Assembly (NCBI GenBank): GCA_963969595.1
Contig: OZ018408.1
Span: 28,272,108-28,336,107 of the forward strand
Length of the DNA: 64,000 nucleotides
Direction: 5' to 3'
Source: Neckera pumila
Taxonomy: Eukaryota; Streptophyta; Bryopsida; Hypnales; Neckeraceae
Made by a program: the position numbers and the translations under genes. Numbering within the stretch: the first letter of the stretch is position 1; each line of letters begins with the position of its first letter. Of the stretch, positions 1 through 12,369 are shown in pieces. The notes under the pieces were generated by a model, which did no database searches, was not told where the DNA came from, and worked only from the letters and a program-made list of their open reading frames with translations.

Positions 1-484
1 CATCTGGAAGTTCCTTGACCAACTTAATTTGATGCCACTCCGCATGTGCCACCACCTTGTCATTGAGCCCAATTAATTTGCACAAATGCCCTCCATTCCA
101 CTACAACGTGTACGCCTCCATTGTATCAGCATGGATAGCCAAAAATTTGATGATGGCCGGGTGATTTAAAGAACACACCAAGGCCTCTATAGACCGTTCT
201 ATCCTCGCAGTACTCAAGTTTTTGGCCTTGGACACTTTTCCAGCAAATTGTACATTCGATGGTATGGTACTCATTCCTTCAAAGCATACCTTGCGCACCT
301 TCCCATACCCACCTTGATTGTCATATCCAGTGAGGGGAACTACCTTCACTGTAGAGTAGATCCATAAGACACACGATCCACCATCTTGATACAACGCCGC
401 CTTCAAAGCGTCCGTTTGCCACCCATACCCTCTCGATTCAGCCTTAGAAAGTCTTTTTGATATGTCGCAAGGGCACGATCTCAC
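1..484 (-). pseudogene. Protein-kinase-like gene, N-terminal part, broken, cut by window edge
   Basis: The minus-strand frame reads the N-lobe of a divergent protein kinase. A glycine-rich loop (GYDNQGGYGKVRKV, about residues 53-66) is followed by a VQFAGK segment whose lysine fits the ATP-binding position, then a helix-C-like stretch and NHPAIIKF. The reading frame is stopped by TAG at 101-103, exactly where the second copy of this family at 13.7-15.6 kb has a Trp (motif METYTL-like, then WWNGG). The same frame continues after the stop (WNGGHLCKL) to the window edge, so this is a nonsense-mutated copy and not a true end. The start chosen is the first ATG; the real start may lie upstream. A 382-bp repeat array begins 16 bp upstream. 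Kinase-like fold is seen; substrate and role are unknown. Confidence 0.6.
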
Positions 485-499
485 GAGTTGATATGATAA

Positions 500-1760
500 A
501 TGCGCAAGAGCTGACCCCGGAGAGGACCCCTCTCGCTGCCGAGAAGACCCCTCTCGCTACCGAGAGGCCCCCTCTACGGGTGCTCATCTTTGCAATTTCC
601 GCAAGGGAAAAGAGCCGGCAATGGGGAATTCATCCTCAGTTCTCTTGATCACCTATACTAGACAACACGAAACAACACAATAGGGCCATCAACATCCTTT
701 GGTCGCACTGAGTTGAACTGATCATATACACTAATAATCAAGGAGTATTGCATGACCTGATTGGCTATTACATAAAAATCTAAAACTGTAGTGCTCCAGT
801 TCTCCAGTCCCGGATGTCCAGTCTAAATTCAAGCCAGATTGAGCAGAATCTGGCGTCTACTGATATGACAAGGGGGTGCTGGTAGCAAATTTAAAACAGA
901 GTATGCACAAGAGCTGACCTTGTAGAGGACCCCTCTTGGCACCGAGAGGCCCCTTGCTAGGTTGCTCGGCTTGAGCATTTCTGGAGTGCAGATGAGACCG
1001 CCAAGGGGACCTCATCCCGGACTCCCCCGTTCATCAAAATTTGATGATACGCAACAATACTTTCTAGCCAATGACATTTCATGGTGGCATCGAGTTATAC
1101 CGATTCTAAACTCTTATAAACAACAAGATTCACTTGACCTGGAAGACAAAGAAAAAAAATTAGGAAAAGTAATGCTGCAGTGGACCAGTCCCAGTGGTCA
1201 AGTCACATCACAAGCAAAAACGACCAGTAACTAAAGTCCATTGTTACGTTGGTAGGGGCACGGTAGTATAGTAATAACAACAGCTGTGCAAGAGCTGACC
1301 CCGTGGAGGACCCCTCTCGGCACCGAGAGGCCTCCTCAAGGGTTTCTCATTTTGATCATTTCCAGAATATTATGAAGACAGCAAACGAGACCTCATCCCT
1401 AATTCTCCCGATCATCGAAACTAGACAATAAGGTACAACACTCTTCAGCCATCGACATCCCAGGCTCGTATTTAGTTTCACCAACCCTACACCCTGATAA
1501 TCAATGAAATTCGTATGACCGGAAGGACTATGAAAAAAAAATTGGGAATGGTGGTGCTGCAATTGTCCGGTCCGGGAGGTATAGTGTCATTACGATCCAG
1601 AATGAGCAGTTCATTGGGTCTATCGACCCGTTAGTAGTGGCAATGTTGCAAATTTATATTGACAGGTGCGCAAGAGCAGTCCCCGACGAGGACCAATCTC
1701 GGCACCGAGAGACCCCCCGCAGGAATGCTTGTCTTCACTATTTCCAAGATGTAACCCTAA
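500..1760. repeat. Degenerate 382-bp tandem array, four copies, each with an 18-bp palindrome
   Basis: Four copies of a unit start near 501, 904, 1286 and 1668 with GCGCAAGAGCTGACC-like sequence. Each carries the palindrome CCTCTCGGCACCGAGAGG or a close variant, at 550-567, 932-949, 1313-1330 and 1695-1712, so the period is 381-382 bp. The first unit has an extra tandem palindrome at 529-546. The fourth unit is internally deleted: after about 40 bp of unit sequence it jumps to the unit's CTAAAACTGT segment near 1755. Sequence outside the palindrome has diverged more than the palindrome itself. The array lies between the kinase-like pseudogene on the minus strand and the MULE-like gene on the plus strand. 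Confidence 0.85.
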
Positions 1761-3340
1761 AACTGTTGAGCTCCTTGCATCGCGATTTCGTTTGACTGAA
1801 AATTTTGACTAACAAGTGATATCACACTTTGGCGGACAACATTGTGGAATAACAGCACGATTCTCTAAAATCAAAGCATGATGAATTGTTCATCACGTCC
1901 TTCAAGTAACCCTCACCACTTTAGCTCCCCACATCTTGAGTTCTTGGGAGAGAAATACATAAAGTCGTGATCTTACCTCATCAGAGAAGGGCCCAGCAGC
2001 TTCTGGTGGAGGCTCTGTCCCTTCAGCCCCAACATGCGCACGTCTGGATCGAAGGTTGGCCGCCATTACTACCTGCGCCGTGTAGAACTCCAACAGGTGA
2101 GTGGTGAAATTCAGAACTTTCAAGAGCATCAACATCAACAATAGAAATACTGACTGCATGAATGAACAATAACAGAGACTTTCGGGAGTGTACACTAGTG
2201 TTGTCTTGGAGCCGGAGGCAATGGACTCTTCACATTCGCTATTGGTATCTTGGGGCTATGCTGGCCACTCTCGCCGCCTCCGCTGGACTTTCTTGGTGGA
2301 TCACTGGTCGCGATTGAACCCTAAGACCCCTCTCCTCGATTTGGCGTCCAGAACTTGTCCTCGTTTGATATCTGGTCCTGACTTGACCTTGTCCTATGGA
2401 TCGGTTGCATGTAGGCGGGTCTCGTTGATGCTCGCTGGCCCCCTTCAGTCTGTATCTTCTAGTCCAGTAATATCGAGAACAAACGTGTTCTTCGTTCCCT
2501 GCCGAGATTTCCACATGCATTTTCCTCATTAGATCTTATTGATTCTTGTGCCAGTTTCGTAGTTGAGGAGGTATTTGGTAGACGGCGCGGTGTGAGACTA
2601 CTAGGTTGCACAGAGAATATTTGAGTAGCCACTATATATTAGTTGGTCATATATTTCGTCGTCTGTAGTCCCAATTCTAAAATGCCAATGTCAAGGTTGT
2701 CCAGAAATTATTTGTTGTAGAACTTATACTCATATTTCTTTAATAGATGGAAATGGTTGAATATTCCGTAACTTCCAAAATTAGGTAGTCGCCTACCATG
2801 GTTACTATTAATACTTTTTAATCCCTTCCAGAATGATTTCACAATTTTGAATGCACTTGTGCATCATTCCATATATATTTGTTTTCCATTGTATGTTTAT
2901 CTACAAATATGTCTATTCATCCGTCTGCTGTGAGAATGACTGCCTATACCTTGTTAATGGTCTCCTTAAGCACAAATGGTTAAGTGTATCAAATCCATCC
3001 TCTTAATGAATCTGACATGATCATTGATATTGACGGCAAATTCTTTTTCCATTTTTCTGACATACAGCATGACAGATATAGCATTCACTGAGCCGTCAAC
3101 CTCATGTCAAAAATTATTCAAATCCATATTACTCATAAACAAATGCAGATTTGCTCAGTATTTGTGATGCTTGATATAATCTATTGATGTTGCATTCTTG
3201 TATTATGCTCAGCTCCCCTTCTGTAGTAGATTTTGAATTCTTGAGTACCTCCTCTGGGCAGTCCCCTCTGGTGGTTCCAATCATGCATTTCACTTCTTAG
3301 ATAGCAACTTCTTCTTTGAATTCAGAGAGTCGGGTGCACT
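1761..3340. other. No recognised gene; unassigned ORFs on both strands
   Basis: Open frames of about 95-115 codons overlap on opposite strands between 1902 and 2532. None shows a motif I recognise. A plus-strand frame near 2,240-2,330 reads like a short hydrophobic segment followed by stops, which could be a relic. From 2,540 to 3,290 the sequence is AT-rich with no supported feature. It may contain the 5' part of the MULE-like gene that follows. Confidence 0.3.
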
Positions 3341-3344
3341 CGCA

Positions 3345-6300
3345 ATGGTCGAGTTCAAGGATTTGATAGTCGTCTCTGCAGATGGGGATAAGGTTCCAAT
3401 CATATTTTCCATTGTCGCTGACGGATTTGCGTTGGTTTCAGTTGTTAGATTAGGCATAAGGTTCAACTTCAAGATAGACTCGGTACACGTTAATGAAGAC
3501 ATCTATGATACCGAAGTTGGAGAAATCTCTCATAGCATAGGACAAGTTCCTGTCGTAGAGGGTGAGAATCGGTATTGGCATCTGAAGCCCGAAAGATATA
3601 GGGTGTATGGAATACATCATTCCTTCTCAACTTCTTGTACAGACGCGTTTATATCCCACCGTTCCTCGTCGTCATCCTTTCAAACGCCCCTTTCCGCTCG
3701 GGTCAAGTCTGAAGTTGTTCCAGATTCTGTTACAATTCTCAGTGATGATTCTAAGGTAGATTGCCCTCAGGACGATAGGAACATAAGCACTCCGTCATAG
3801 TCAACATTACCTAGCCAATTGAACCTGTCCCCATGAGTGATGAGCAATAAATCAGCATTTGTCATCTCAGAAGTATCTGTCATAGACTGTTTGAAGGGAC
3901 TTTGCAGGTTAAAGGGATGTAGAAATGTGTTGTCTAAACTCGATTACAACTCAATCTCTATCGTCAAAGTCCAAACATTGCCTCCAAGATTTAATAGAGA
4001 TGTGATTTTCGAGTTACCTGCATTGGAGTCGTATCCTACCCAATCTGAAGCTAAGAACATTTTTGGTATGGATAGGCGTTGTGATGGTCACGTGTGGTCC
4101 AAAATGGTTACAACAAACATATCCAATCCTATGGGGTTGTCGTTCCGCACGTTGTTTTGTCTAGGTCATCTTTGTTGCATGAATTCTTCATGTGAGTTCC
4201 TCAATCGAGTCCATGACCTGAATGAATTGGAATGGGAAGGGCTCTCACCTACTTCCTTGGATGTCGGCGACTTACATCCTCTAGGGTCATCTCTTGTTTG
4301 CAAGATGTGTAAGAAGCCTCCCTCGTGCATTGCAAAGTGCAGTATAAAGGTCTATTACATGATTGGAAATGAGTCCCATACTCGTGCTTATGTTCATCTA
4401 GGAACTCACGATCACCCGGTGAAAGATGGTGAGCTTCGTGACATGAAGGAGAGAACTCGGACACTAATTGGTGAGCAAATCGAGAAAACACCAAGTGGGA
4501 CGAATTCTTCAATAGTCATGGAGGCGACAAAGGAACTCTTGGGCAAGCTTATTTTGGATCCAAATGAAGTGCAAACGAAGACTCTCAATTTTGATGAACT
4601 TGTCCCAGTGCTGGACAAATGCAAATATTTCAACTCTCCAAGTATCCGGAATGAGGTATCATCATTCAAATATTTCAGACAGTTTGGTGTGATTGACAGC
4701 ATTACAAAGTTGAGGGGGGCGAGCACATGGGCATTTGTTCAGGAAAGTAAATTTCCTGGACAAGGGACAGATATGGACAAAGTTTTTGTGTTTAAAATGG
4801 CAGAAGTAGGACCTGGAAGTGGAGTCGATCTTGTCAAGCAAATGTAAACTGGAGGGGACCTTGAAGATGCGTGGCTAATGTTTGATCATGTCAAACGCGT
4901 GAAGGAGTGGACGACCATTGCGTGCCATGTATACGGCTCCACTTATTGTCGTGTAATGACCATTGTTGTTTGTGACATGCAATTTGAAGATTGTGCTGCC
5001 CAAGTTCTTTTCTGGAAGAACCTGAACTCTGTATTTGCCCGACATGGAATTGGGGAACCTCAATTTAAAGGATTTATGGCAGACAGTGCCCAAGCAAATT
5101 GGAATGCTGTGCAAATCGTCTATGGGTCTGGGGACAGTAGCATGCCAATGGAACATCGTGAAAGAACGTGCCTCTTTCATTGGATTCAATCTATGGAGAA
5201 ACATACAAAGGCAGAGATCAAGGTGACCTACAAGATCAACATCGTCAACTCTGTAAACAATACAAGAATGCTTTGACCTCTGATGAGTCTGAGACCCGTT
5301 ACCTCGCCATTCGAGCATGGTGGTTATCACAAGGGCCACAACAAATTTGGGATTGCAACGGCTTGAGCTCTAGCTTTCTTTTTGGCACTTCCGATATTGT
5401 CAATGGGGAGGATTTATACAACTTGTAAGTATCTATCCTTCATTCATTTCAATAGAATCCCAAGTTAGTCTTTGTGAACTTAGTTTTGATTATCTTCCGT
5501 ATCATCCTAACCATAAAACCAGAATTTGGAATGCTCTCCATGTTATCTGTACGAACTACAGCTTCTGGGATGCCACAACGGGGTAATCGTGAAAATTGTC
5601 TTCAAACTTTTACTAATTTCTGACTTGCAAAGGTCACAAAAATATGTGAATAGTGCATGCGGTCTTATACATAGAAATCCCTCTCGATACCAAGAGGGCT
5701 ACTCGGTTGGGTAACCTCTAGCGCATTTCTGATTTGTGAGCGTATCGACTATGGTCTGGAGTCGGCTAGACTGTTTGTGTGATGCTTGACATCGGTCCCT
5801 TGAAGTGGCCTCTCGGTACCGAGAGGGCTAGTTTGTTGGATAACCGCTTGCGCATCTATGGTTTGTGTACTGGACGACTGTGGTCTTGAGTTGGCTAGGC
5901 TGTTTCTATGATGGTTGACATCTGTCCCTTGAAATTGCCTCTCAATACCGAGGGGGCACTTACATGGACTCTCTCCTGGAACATATTTTAATCTATTTGA
6001 AGTTAATTTGTGTCCATTCAATAGTACAATAGGTATTGAATATCTATAAATGTAAACCATAATTATCACTTCGGAATGGTTTTCTCGACATTGGAATATA
6101 ATTGTGGTGTATTGCCTATTTTGTTCCAGGATCTTAGTAGTCAGAGCTTGCAGAGATGCCATCGTGCAACCTCGTGGAGATAGTACATAACAAATGGCTT
6201 CAGCAATCTGGAAATCAGGGGAACGATTTGTACATTGCCACAGTAGACGATTTTGTTAGAGCGTTCATGCAGATGGTAAGATATTACCAATACCTGAAGG

Positions 6301-7592
6301 GACATGAAGTGGGACCAAGGAAAGAAGAGCTTATACTTCGCGTGGCTCAACGTTCAGCAGAACAAACTGGAAATCCGAAGCCGCGGACAGAAGCTATTTC
6401 AAATATACCGGGTGTAGAAGAATTCTTCCTCAGAGAACCTCATCTTGAAGGTGAAGAAGTGTTTGGATCACAGAAGAGGAAGGCGGACATGCCACTTGGA
6501 TGTGAATATGACTTCCACAGACCGGACAAGGTTAATTACTCTCATGCTCGCATTCAAACACGGTCGTGGAGAACAACAACAACTGCATCAAATTTGAACA
6601 CTATTTTGGAGGAAATTTCTCCAGCGCCAGATGTAGACCCTACTGCCACAATGTCAGATGGTCAAATCGGAGGCCAAACTTGTACTCCGAACTCGACTCA
6701 TGTGTCCAGAATTCAGGAGACTATGTGCGACGAGGGACAATGGCACATAGCTCGTTTACCGAAGACCTCAGCAAAGGCATGTTTTGCATTACAGGCAACT
6801 ACCAAGAAGAAGTGTACAGCCCAGATTGTCCAGAACAACATAGCAACTGTAGCGCCTACATATACAGGTATGATAGTGAATTATAGGAAAAATCGCCATG
6901 ATCGTATGCAATTCTTTTTTTGCAACGACAACATTGAACACTGTGTGAAAGGTACACGACAAAAGTGGATTTTATCAGTTCCAGATGTTCTGGCTATTTG
7001 GCCTGTCAAAATGGGCACCAAACTATCGAAGGCTGAGATTTTGGCCCTGGAAGAAGCAGGTTTCCAACTTCCACAACGTCAAATGATTTCACCCTGAAGA
7101 CTGTTTGGTGGAGAAGCTGGCATCCAAATTGTTCAAGACTATCCTATTCCGTCTTCACCAGATGAACACCCTACAACTCGAGTAGGGAAGGTTGTCCGCC
7201 GCAATCCGAAGGCCCCTGTTGTGAAGCACCAGAATAATTGTGCATCAGCCTTGACACTGAATGCACGCATAGAAAGGGTGACAATGGTACCCCATCTTGG
7301 ATTTGGTTGTATTGTGTCACTAATCTCTGGTGTAGAACCTCGCCATGAACAATACATGTTGACTATATCCGCGTTTCCGGACTGCACGTGTCCATATTTC
7401 AAAGAGATGAAGCTGAAGTGCTTGGGCAAGCGGAAAACTTGGGCAAACTGTAAACATCTCTATTTTGTTTTCACAGTCATATGCAATCTACAATCTACAT
7501 TGGAGGCCTTCAATCATGCAGCAAGTTTGAGTTTCAACGAAGTGAAACAAGTGCTTCTTAGCGGGATGCTTACTCATTTGAGATCAAATTAG
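3345..7592 (+). pseudogene. MULE-like transposase gene, decayed (GCM/WRKY-like finger, transposase core, SWIM finger)
   Basis: One frame runs 3,345-5,220 with stops at 3798-3800, 3834-3836 and 4845-4847. A frameshift near 5,220 moves it one frame on to a GTAAGT donor at 5,427. After an intron of about 725 bp it resumes near 6,156 and ends at 7,592, with another stop at 7095-7097. Domains in order: a Cys/His finger (CLGHLCC, CKMCKKPPSC, then GTHDHPV) resembling the WRKY-GCM1 fold known from MULE transposases; a transposase core (CRVMTIVVCDMQFED, GFMADSAQANWNAV, ERTCLFHW); a conserved SCNLVEIVHNKWLQQSG segment; and a SWIM zinc finger (DCTCPYF, then CKHLYFVF). Such proteins bind terminal repeats and excise DNA as Mutator-like transposases. 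No terminal inverted repeats were found. Family placement is by motif recognition and the gene is clearly dead. Confidence 0.75.
5650..5965. repeat. 129-bp tandem repeat in the MULE-like intron, same palindrome core as 500-1760
   Basis: Palindromes occur at 5680-5697 (CCTCTCGATACCAAGAGG), 5809-5826 (CCTCTCGGTACCGAGAGG, perfect) and 5938-5955 (CCTCTCAATACCGAGGGG), spaced exactly 129 bp. The spacer also repeats (GTTGGCTAGGCTGTTT..., GACATCGGTCCCTTGAA...). The perfect central copy differs from the 382-bp array core at one central base only, although the surrounding repeat units differ. Confidence 0.85.
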
Positions 7593-10000
7593 GTTGTCTT
7601 TTTGCCCAGAGGGATCTTGCCTATATTTCTTGAACATACAAATGGGAATGTATTGAGACTAAATGGGCCAGTACTTGCAGTTATTGGACCTACTTTGACC
7701 TTTTCAAAAATTATCTTTATCATACTTGTATTGTGTATATTATTTTCCTGCATGAAATCATCTTCCCTATGTATTTCATATCTGTATCCCAAGATATTTT
7801 GTTGATATCATTAGCATAAAAGCCAGCATACAAAATCAATGATCTGTTGTCAGAAATTAATTTAGGTAAAACCTTGGACAAACATGAAGGTCTATCTCTA
7901 AAGCTACCAAAAACCTCCATGATAATAGATATATGTCATTATACTTTTATGTGCATTCAAAACCACCGTCTTTCTAAATCCGCAATCATAGTACACCCTA
8001 TGTCCGTGGCCATAGGTCCCGTCGCCTACAAATATTCATTTTTGCTAGGCAGCTTGTTATTGTCATTCATTTTCTCATTTTTTTAGCTTTGTCTCCTTGA
8101 TTTTTCATATATTGTTTAAACTCTTATTAGATATGATTTCATCCACTAATTCATATCCTTTCATCTAGTATTTACTCTACTTTCATTCTAATTATGCATC
8201 TATTTTCATCTACTTTTTCCACCCTAAGCATTTCCTTCCCCTTATGCTATAATCATAAATTTTGTTCACATGCAACACATTGCTTGAAAGCCTAGGTGTC
8301 ATGTTTTTAAAACATCCCTTTGTGCATGGCAAAGGATTTTTGCCATTGATTTCCTGATTTTCATAGTATTAACTCTTTTTTTTCCAAATAATGCCTAAAC
8401 TTGTTTTAGATATGATTTCATCCAAATTTTGAATGTTTTATGTACACTCATCAAGTTTTTCATCTAATGTCATCCAAATATTTTATCAACTTTCATCCAA
8501 TTTTCCATCTACTTTCATCCAATTTTTTCATCCCGAATAAGACACTTTCACCCAAAATTTCAGTCACTGTCATCCAAAATATCAACCCTTTTCATCCCAA
8601 AAAAGTACAAATTTCATTTTATTTTTTCATTCTCCATTCAAGATCTATGCTCACTGCTCACTGTTTCCCGCTCGCCGCTCCCCACTCCTTGCTCGCTTCC
8701 TAGCAACGGTGCTTCCAACGGCTAGAAGATTTCTAAGATTTTGGTTGAGGACAAAATCTCCAAAAGCATTGGGGATAAATTGATTTTTAAAAAAACTCAT
8801 AAAAATTAGTATAGGGGTGTGTTGCAAGTACAATTAGGATAAATTTATCTATTGTGTGGTCTTGGAAAAAATCCTTAAAAAACCAAGAAAAATTGGAGAA
8901 TGGGAAAACTTTAAAATATGGACAAAAGATGGAGGAAACAAACACAAAGAACAACCTGATCAACCATGAAAAAAATCATGAGGTGAAAAATTAACCCCAA
9001 TTCATTGCAAGTGGTTATGAATTTTTGACAACAATTCTAAAATAAATCAGGAATAGAAATAATAATCATTTAGGTAAAATATCCATAAGTTTTTAACCCA
9101 ACAAAAATTCTTTAAACATTTATAGATAAAATAATTGAAGTAGAAGAATTAGATTCTTACAAAGAATATTTTTTAGCAAGCTCAAGAGTTTCCCTCACAT
9201 ATTCATTTATGTTTAAATAATTCACATCACCATCAAATTAATCGGGTAAAACTGAGAATTCAACCAAAATTGACCCAAATCTTACCAAACTCATAATCTA
9301 TCTAGAAAACTAAAAACTAAAATTTACCCATCAAATAGATTCTAATTTGGATAGTTAGATAATCCACAATCTACGGATGAAGTTTTGAAGCAAAAAGCGT
9401 CCAAACTTCATCCATAAAAATCTTTTAGGAATCACGGTAGAATTTCTAAATTTTTACTATTCCGGAAGAAGGATTAAAAAACTCTATGAATTGGCTTAGG
9501 AACTTGTTTCTTTACATTTTGGCCCCCTTAGTTTCAAAGATCTGAATTCGCTATACATTAATAGAAATTTTAACAAATCAAAATACACAAAAAGTAGGAA
9601 AAAACAAAGCTCCATTGCTTGGAAGGCAGCTTGTTGTTATAAACCAAAATCACCTATAGTATTAACTATAAAGAACCTGGTTGTGCTTGTTTAGTCTCAA
9701 GGGTGGAGATTAAAACACTCACAATGCCAGTTTTGGCAGAGGTAGCTCTTAATTCAAGTGGATCTGGGGTTAGTGGGTGTTGTGCTGATATTGCTCTTAA
9801 TAACAGCAAGGTAGTTGGATGGAAGGGTTTAAGCAATTAAGTTCGGTGGCTTTAGGGGATTAATTGCTGTGAGTAATAATGCAGTCCAAAGTGACTGCAT
9901 TGTCAATATGAGGGGGATATGGGATTCAATACAACAGTTTTAAGTGAGTGTCATGACATTAAAACAAAAGACATTTGACACTTCTCCATACCCTGGGAAA
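7593..10000. other. AT-rich intergenic DNA, no gene seen
   Basis: No ORF in this stretch shows a recognisable domain. Between about 8,090 and 8,600 the sequence is low-complexity, with many imperfect TTTCATCC / CATCCAATTTT motifs on the plus strand. A short GC-richer patch at 8,650-8,710 is rich in GCTCACTGCTC-like words. Nothing else supported. Confidence 0.5.
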
Positions 10001-10004
10001 ATGG

Positions 10005-10084
10005 TATAAGACGCAATGATAAAGGATTTCAAGTGCAACAACAATCTACCTTGCACTTGAAATCCTTTACCATTGCGTCTTATA
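10005..10084. repeat. Short perfect-like inverted repeat (34-bp arms, 12-nt loop)
   Basis: Arm one at 10005-10038 and arm two at 10051-10084 are reverse complements with one mismatch (AATGATAAAGG against CCTTTACCATT), separated by CAACAATCTACC. A related word, GCAAGGTAGATTGAA, appears twice just downstream near 10,089 and 10,128 and is complementary to the loop and start of arm two, so a longer alternative fold is possible. Confidence 0.85.
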
Positions 10085-10740
10085 TCATGCAAGGTAGATT
10101 GAATTTGTGCCAATTGCGTGATTGTTGCAAGGTAGATTGAAGTTGTCTAGAAAGATAGGAGATAGTGCATAGAACTACAAGAGGTTGAATATGGCAGATG
10201 CATGGGCGCCCAAGCTTCAGGTTTATGGTCTTCTTTTGGAAGGCGGTTGGTCCCCAGGTCTTAATCATACTGACAAGGTCCACTTGGGGCATGATGCAGA
10301 TCAAGGGTAGCACATGAACAATCGCAGATCGGGCTTTCGGAAGTGGAAAGCTTTGGGAGAAAATGCCTCAAGGTGTAGAAGGCCCTCGATTGATGCTAAA
10401 GGGGAAAAATTTCACATGCAGGCGGACTTTGACAGTGAAGATGGACAAGTTCATCAACGGCTGCGCTTCAATGTCGAAGACAAATAAGCTGAGCAAAGGC
10501 ACCGTTCTAATCTTGAAGGTACGCAGTTGTAGCAGTTTTGTAGACTCCATGACGATGGCCGACAGTACGTACAAGGGTCCCAGATGTCTAGTAACAACAG
10601 TCAATTTCGACCATATCATGAAGTTGATCTGTTGGTTAATGCACAAGTGCATTAGGGGTCTCCCCTTCACAATGATATCAATCTGTTCCACGAAGTAAAT
10701 GCAGATGCTGTAGGAGGTCACCGTCGGTCTAGTCTTTCTA

Positions 10741-10855
10741 GTGAGGGTGTCTAGTCCCGGCCAGTCGAGCTGCAAGCTTTGATGATGGGCAATTGAGCTA
10801 CAAGCTTTGGATGTCCAATCCTGGCTAGTCAAGCTGTAAGCTTTGGCGCCAGGCC
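10741..10855. repeat. Short degenerate direct repeat (three copies, about 32 bp)
   Basis: Three copies of a GGCCAGTCGAGCTGCAAGCTTTG-like unit occur at about 10757, 10788 and 10827. The surrounding stretch 10,150-11,050 has ORFs on both strands that overlap one another but no recognisable protein domain. Confidence 0.6.
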
Positions 10856-11095
10856 ATCCTGAGTAAATGGCACCCACGTTGCGTAGGTCAATCGGGGATT
10901 TCAACTCGGCAGCAACAGCAACCACGCTTGACGTGCCAACCTGGCAGCTGCAAACATCAAGCGCGGGTCCTGACTTCACATCAACAACGTCCAAGTCCAT
11001 TCAGCAAACATTGGAGTAGCATCAACTCCCACGTCAAGATTGCAGCAGATCAATGGCATCGCTCTTGCACTAATCTTGACTGTATCCCGTTGCAT

Positions 11096-11562
11096 AGTGG
11101 TACACAGAGAAAAAATAGGACGTGGACTAATGCCCAGCTAGCAACAACAACCGTTGCTGTAGATAGTGGTAGCAGCGTCGTTGCAGCTAGTAGGATATTT
11201 GGGATTCCACAATCCTTCCTGCATGACCACCTCCATGGTAAGACATTGTAGCGAAAGAAGGGACAATAAGGCATGATCATAGTGCAAGAAGAAACTGCGC
11301 TAGTAAAATGGATCACTGAAATGCAACAACATGCGCATCTAATATCAGTGTGAGAATTGAAGAAAAAAGTGGCGGAAATGACCCAGGAACAATGGACGCC
11401 GTTTGTAGATGGGCTTCCTGGATGTGGCTGGATGCGGTGGTTTCGCAATTGACATCCCAACTTGACGCTCTGATCTACACAAGGACTGGACGAAGCACGC
11501 ACCAGAGGGCTCAACCCCATTAGTGTGGCATCACTTTACAAGAATCTCAAATCAGTATGTAA
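11096..11562 (+). pseudogene. Pogo/CENP-B-like transposase N-terminus, relic with five stops
   Basis: A single plus-strand frame shows a psq-like helix-turn-helix start (WTNAQL, then ASRIFGIPQSFLHDHLHGK), then EETALVKWITEMQ, then a CENP-B-type HTH segment ending LNPISVASLYKNLK. Between these are in-frame stops TAG, TAA, TGA, TGA and TGA. Several fall where a CGA or CAG/CAA codon is expected, for example inside the RN-stop-HP motif. This matches the N-terminal DNA-binding half of pogo/Tigger-type DDE transposases; the catalytic half is absent, because the dispersed repeat at 11.58 kb follows. It cannot be expressed as a full protein. Confidence 0.6.
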
Positions 11563-11583
11563 TCAGCATGCTTACCCACTATG

Positions 11584-12117
11584 TCTAGGTTGTCACACTG
11601 GATGGACGGACCGTCCGTCCGTCCGGGACGTCCGATAGGAATCATGTCAGTCCGAAGTGGTCAACGGGCAGCTGACTTTTTTCAAATGAAAAAAATGTGG
11701 ATTTTAGTAAACTTCAGCGACAATTGTTTGCCAGCATGGAGGGGGGCGTGGACAGAAGTGGGTAGGGGCGGGGACGTAGTCGACATAGGGCGCGAACTCT
11801 ATAGGGGCGCGGACGGGAAGACGCAGGGGTATGGACGGGAGGATGCAGGGCCGCGGACGCAGTCCAGCGGAGGGACTGAAAATGGCTGGGGCGCGGACGT
11901 ATTTCATACCAGGTTTTATTTTTTGGTTTTTGGAGAAGTGCTGAAGTGGCAATATACGAGAAATGATGTAGCCAAATATTTTAGTATTCAACCCTATTTT
12001 GGATAGAATTATCTCTTCATCCACATATTTGGATGAGTTTCATTTAAATTTGGCAATTCCACCTCAAGTTAAAAAAAAATTGGAGCAATTTGGCATTATC
12101 ATCCAATTTTTCTTCCA
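11584..12117. repeat. Dispersed repeat, copy A (about 540 bp, GC-rich core)
   Basis: This stretch matches 20,223-20,765 over its whole length in direct orientation. It starts CTAGGTTGTCACAC, then has a cluster of GGACGGAC/GTCCGTCC palindromes and GGGACGTCC, a GC-rich minisatellite-like core of GCGGGGACGT / GCGGACGGGAGG words, and an AT-rich right part ending near CCAATTTTTCTT. No clear terminal inverted repeats, target duplication or protein frame was seen. Probably a non-autonomous mobile element of unknown class. Confidence 0.8.
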
Positions 12118-12369
12118 ATTTTTCTTATAGGCTTGATGTATCCCATTTTTGTTTGAGATATTTGGGCCTCATAAGGCCTAAATAAAAAACACTGGAGTTC
12201 ATGGTGCAGTTCAAGGTGTGGATGAAGGAGATAAAAAAAATATTCCTATTGACTTCTATCCTTTAATTTTTTTAAAATGTGGAATTGAATGTTTAGGTGC
12301 TTCCTTCTTTTCAAAGTTTGAAACCAAAAAAAAAAATTGTGAGCAAATGTTTGGAGAGCCCATTATTTT

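Noticed and set aside
500..1760. CRISPR array or tRNA cluster
   Set aside because: Unit length 382 bp, diverged repeats, and eukaryotic context; no tRNA cloverleaf or A/B box recognised here or elsewhere in the window.
1902..2532. Overlapping ORFs on both strands as genes
   Set aside because: No recognisable domain, and neither strand is clearly favoured.
10368..11000. 210-codon minus-strand ORF
   Set aside because: No domain, overlaps another ORF on the plus strand and runs over short direct repeats; probably chance.
11581..12024. ORFs on both strands in the 540-bp repeat
   Set aside because: They come from GC-rich minisatellite-like words and are not conserved in reading frame between the two copies.
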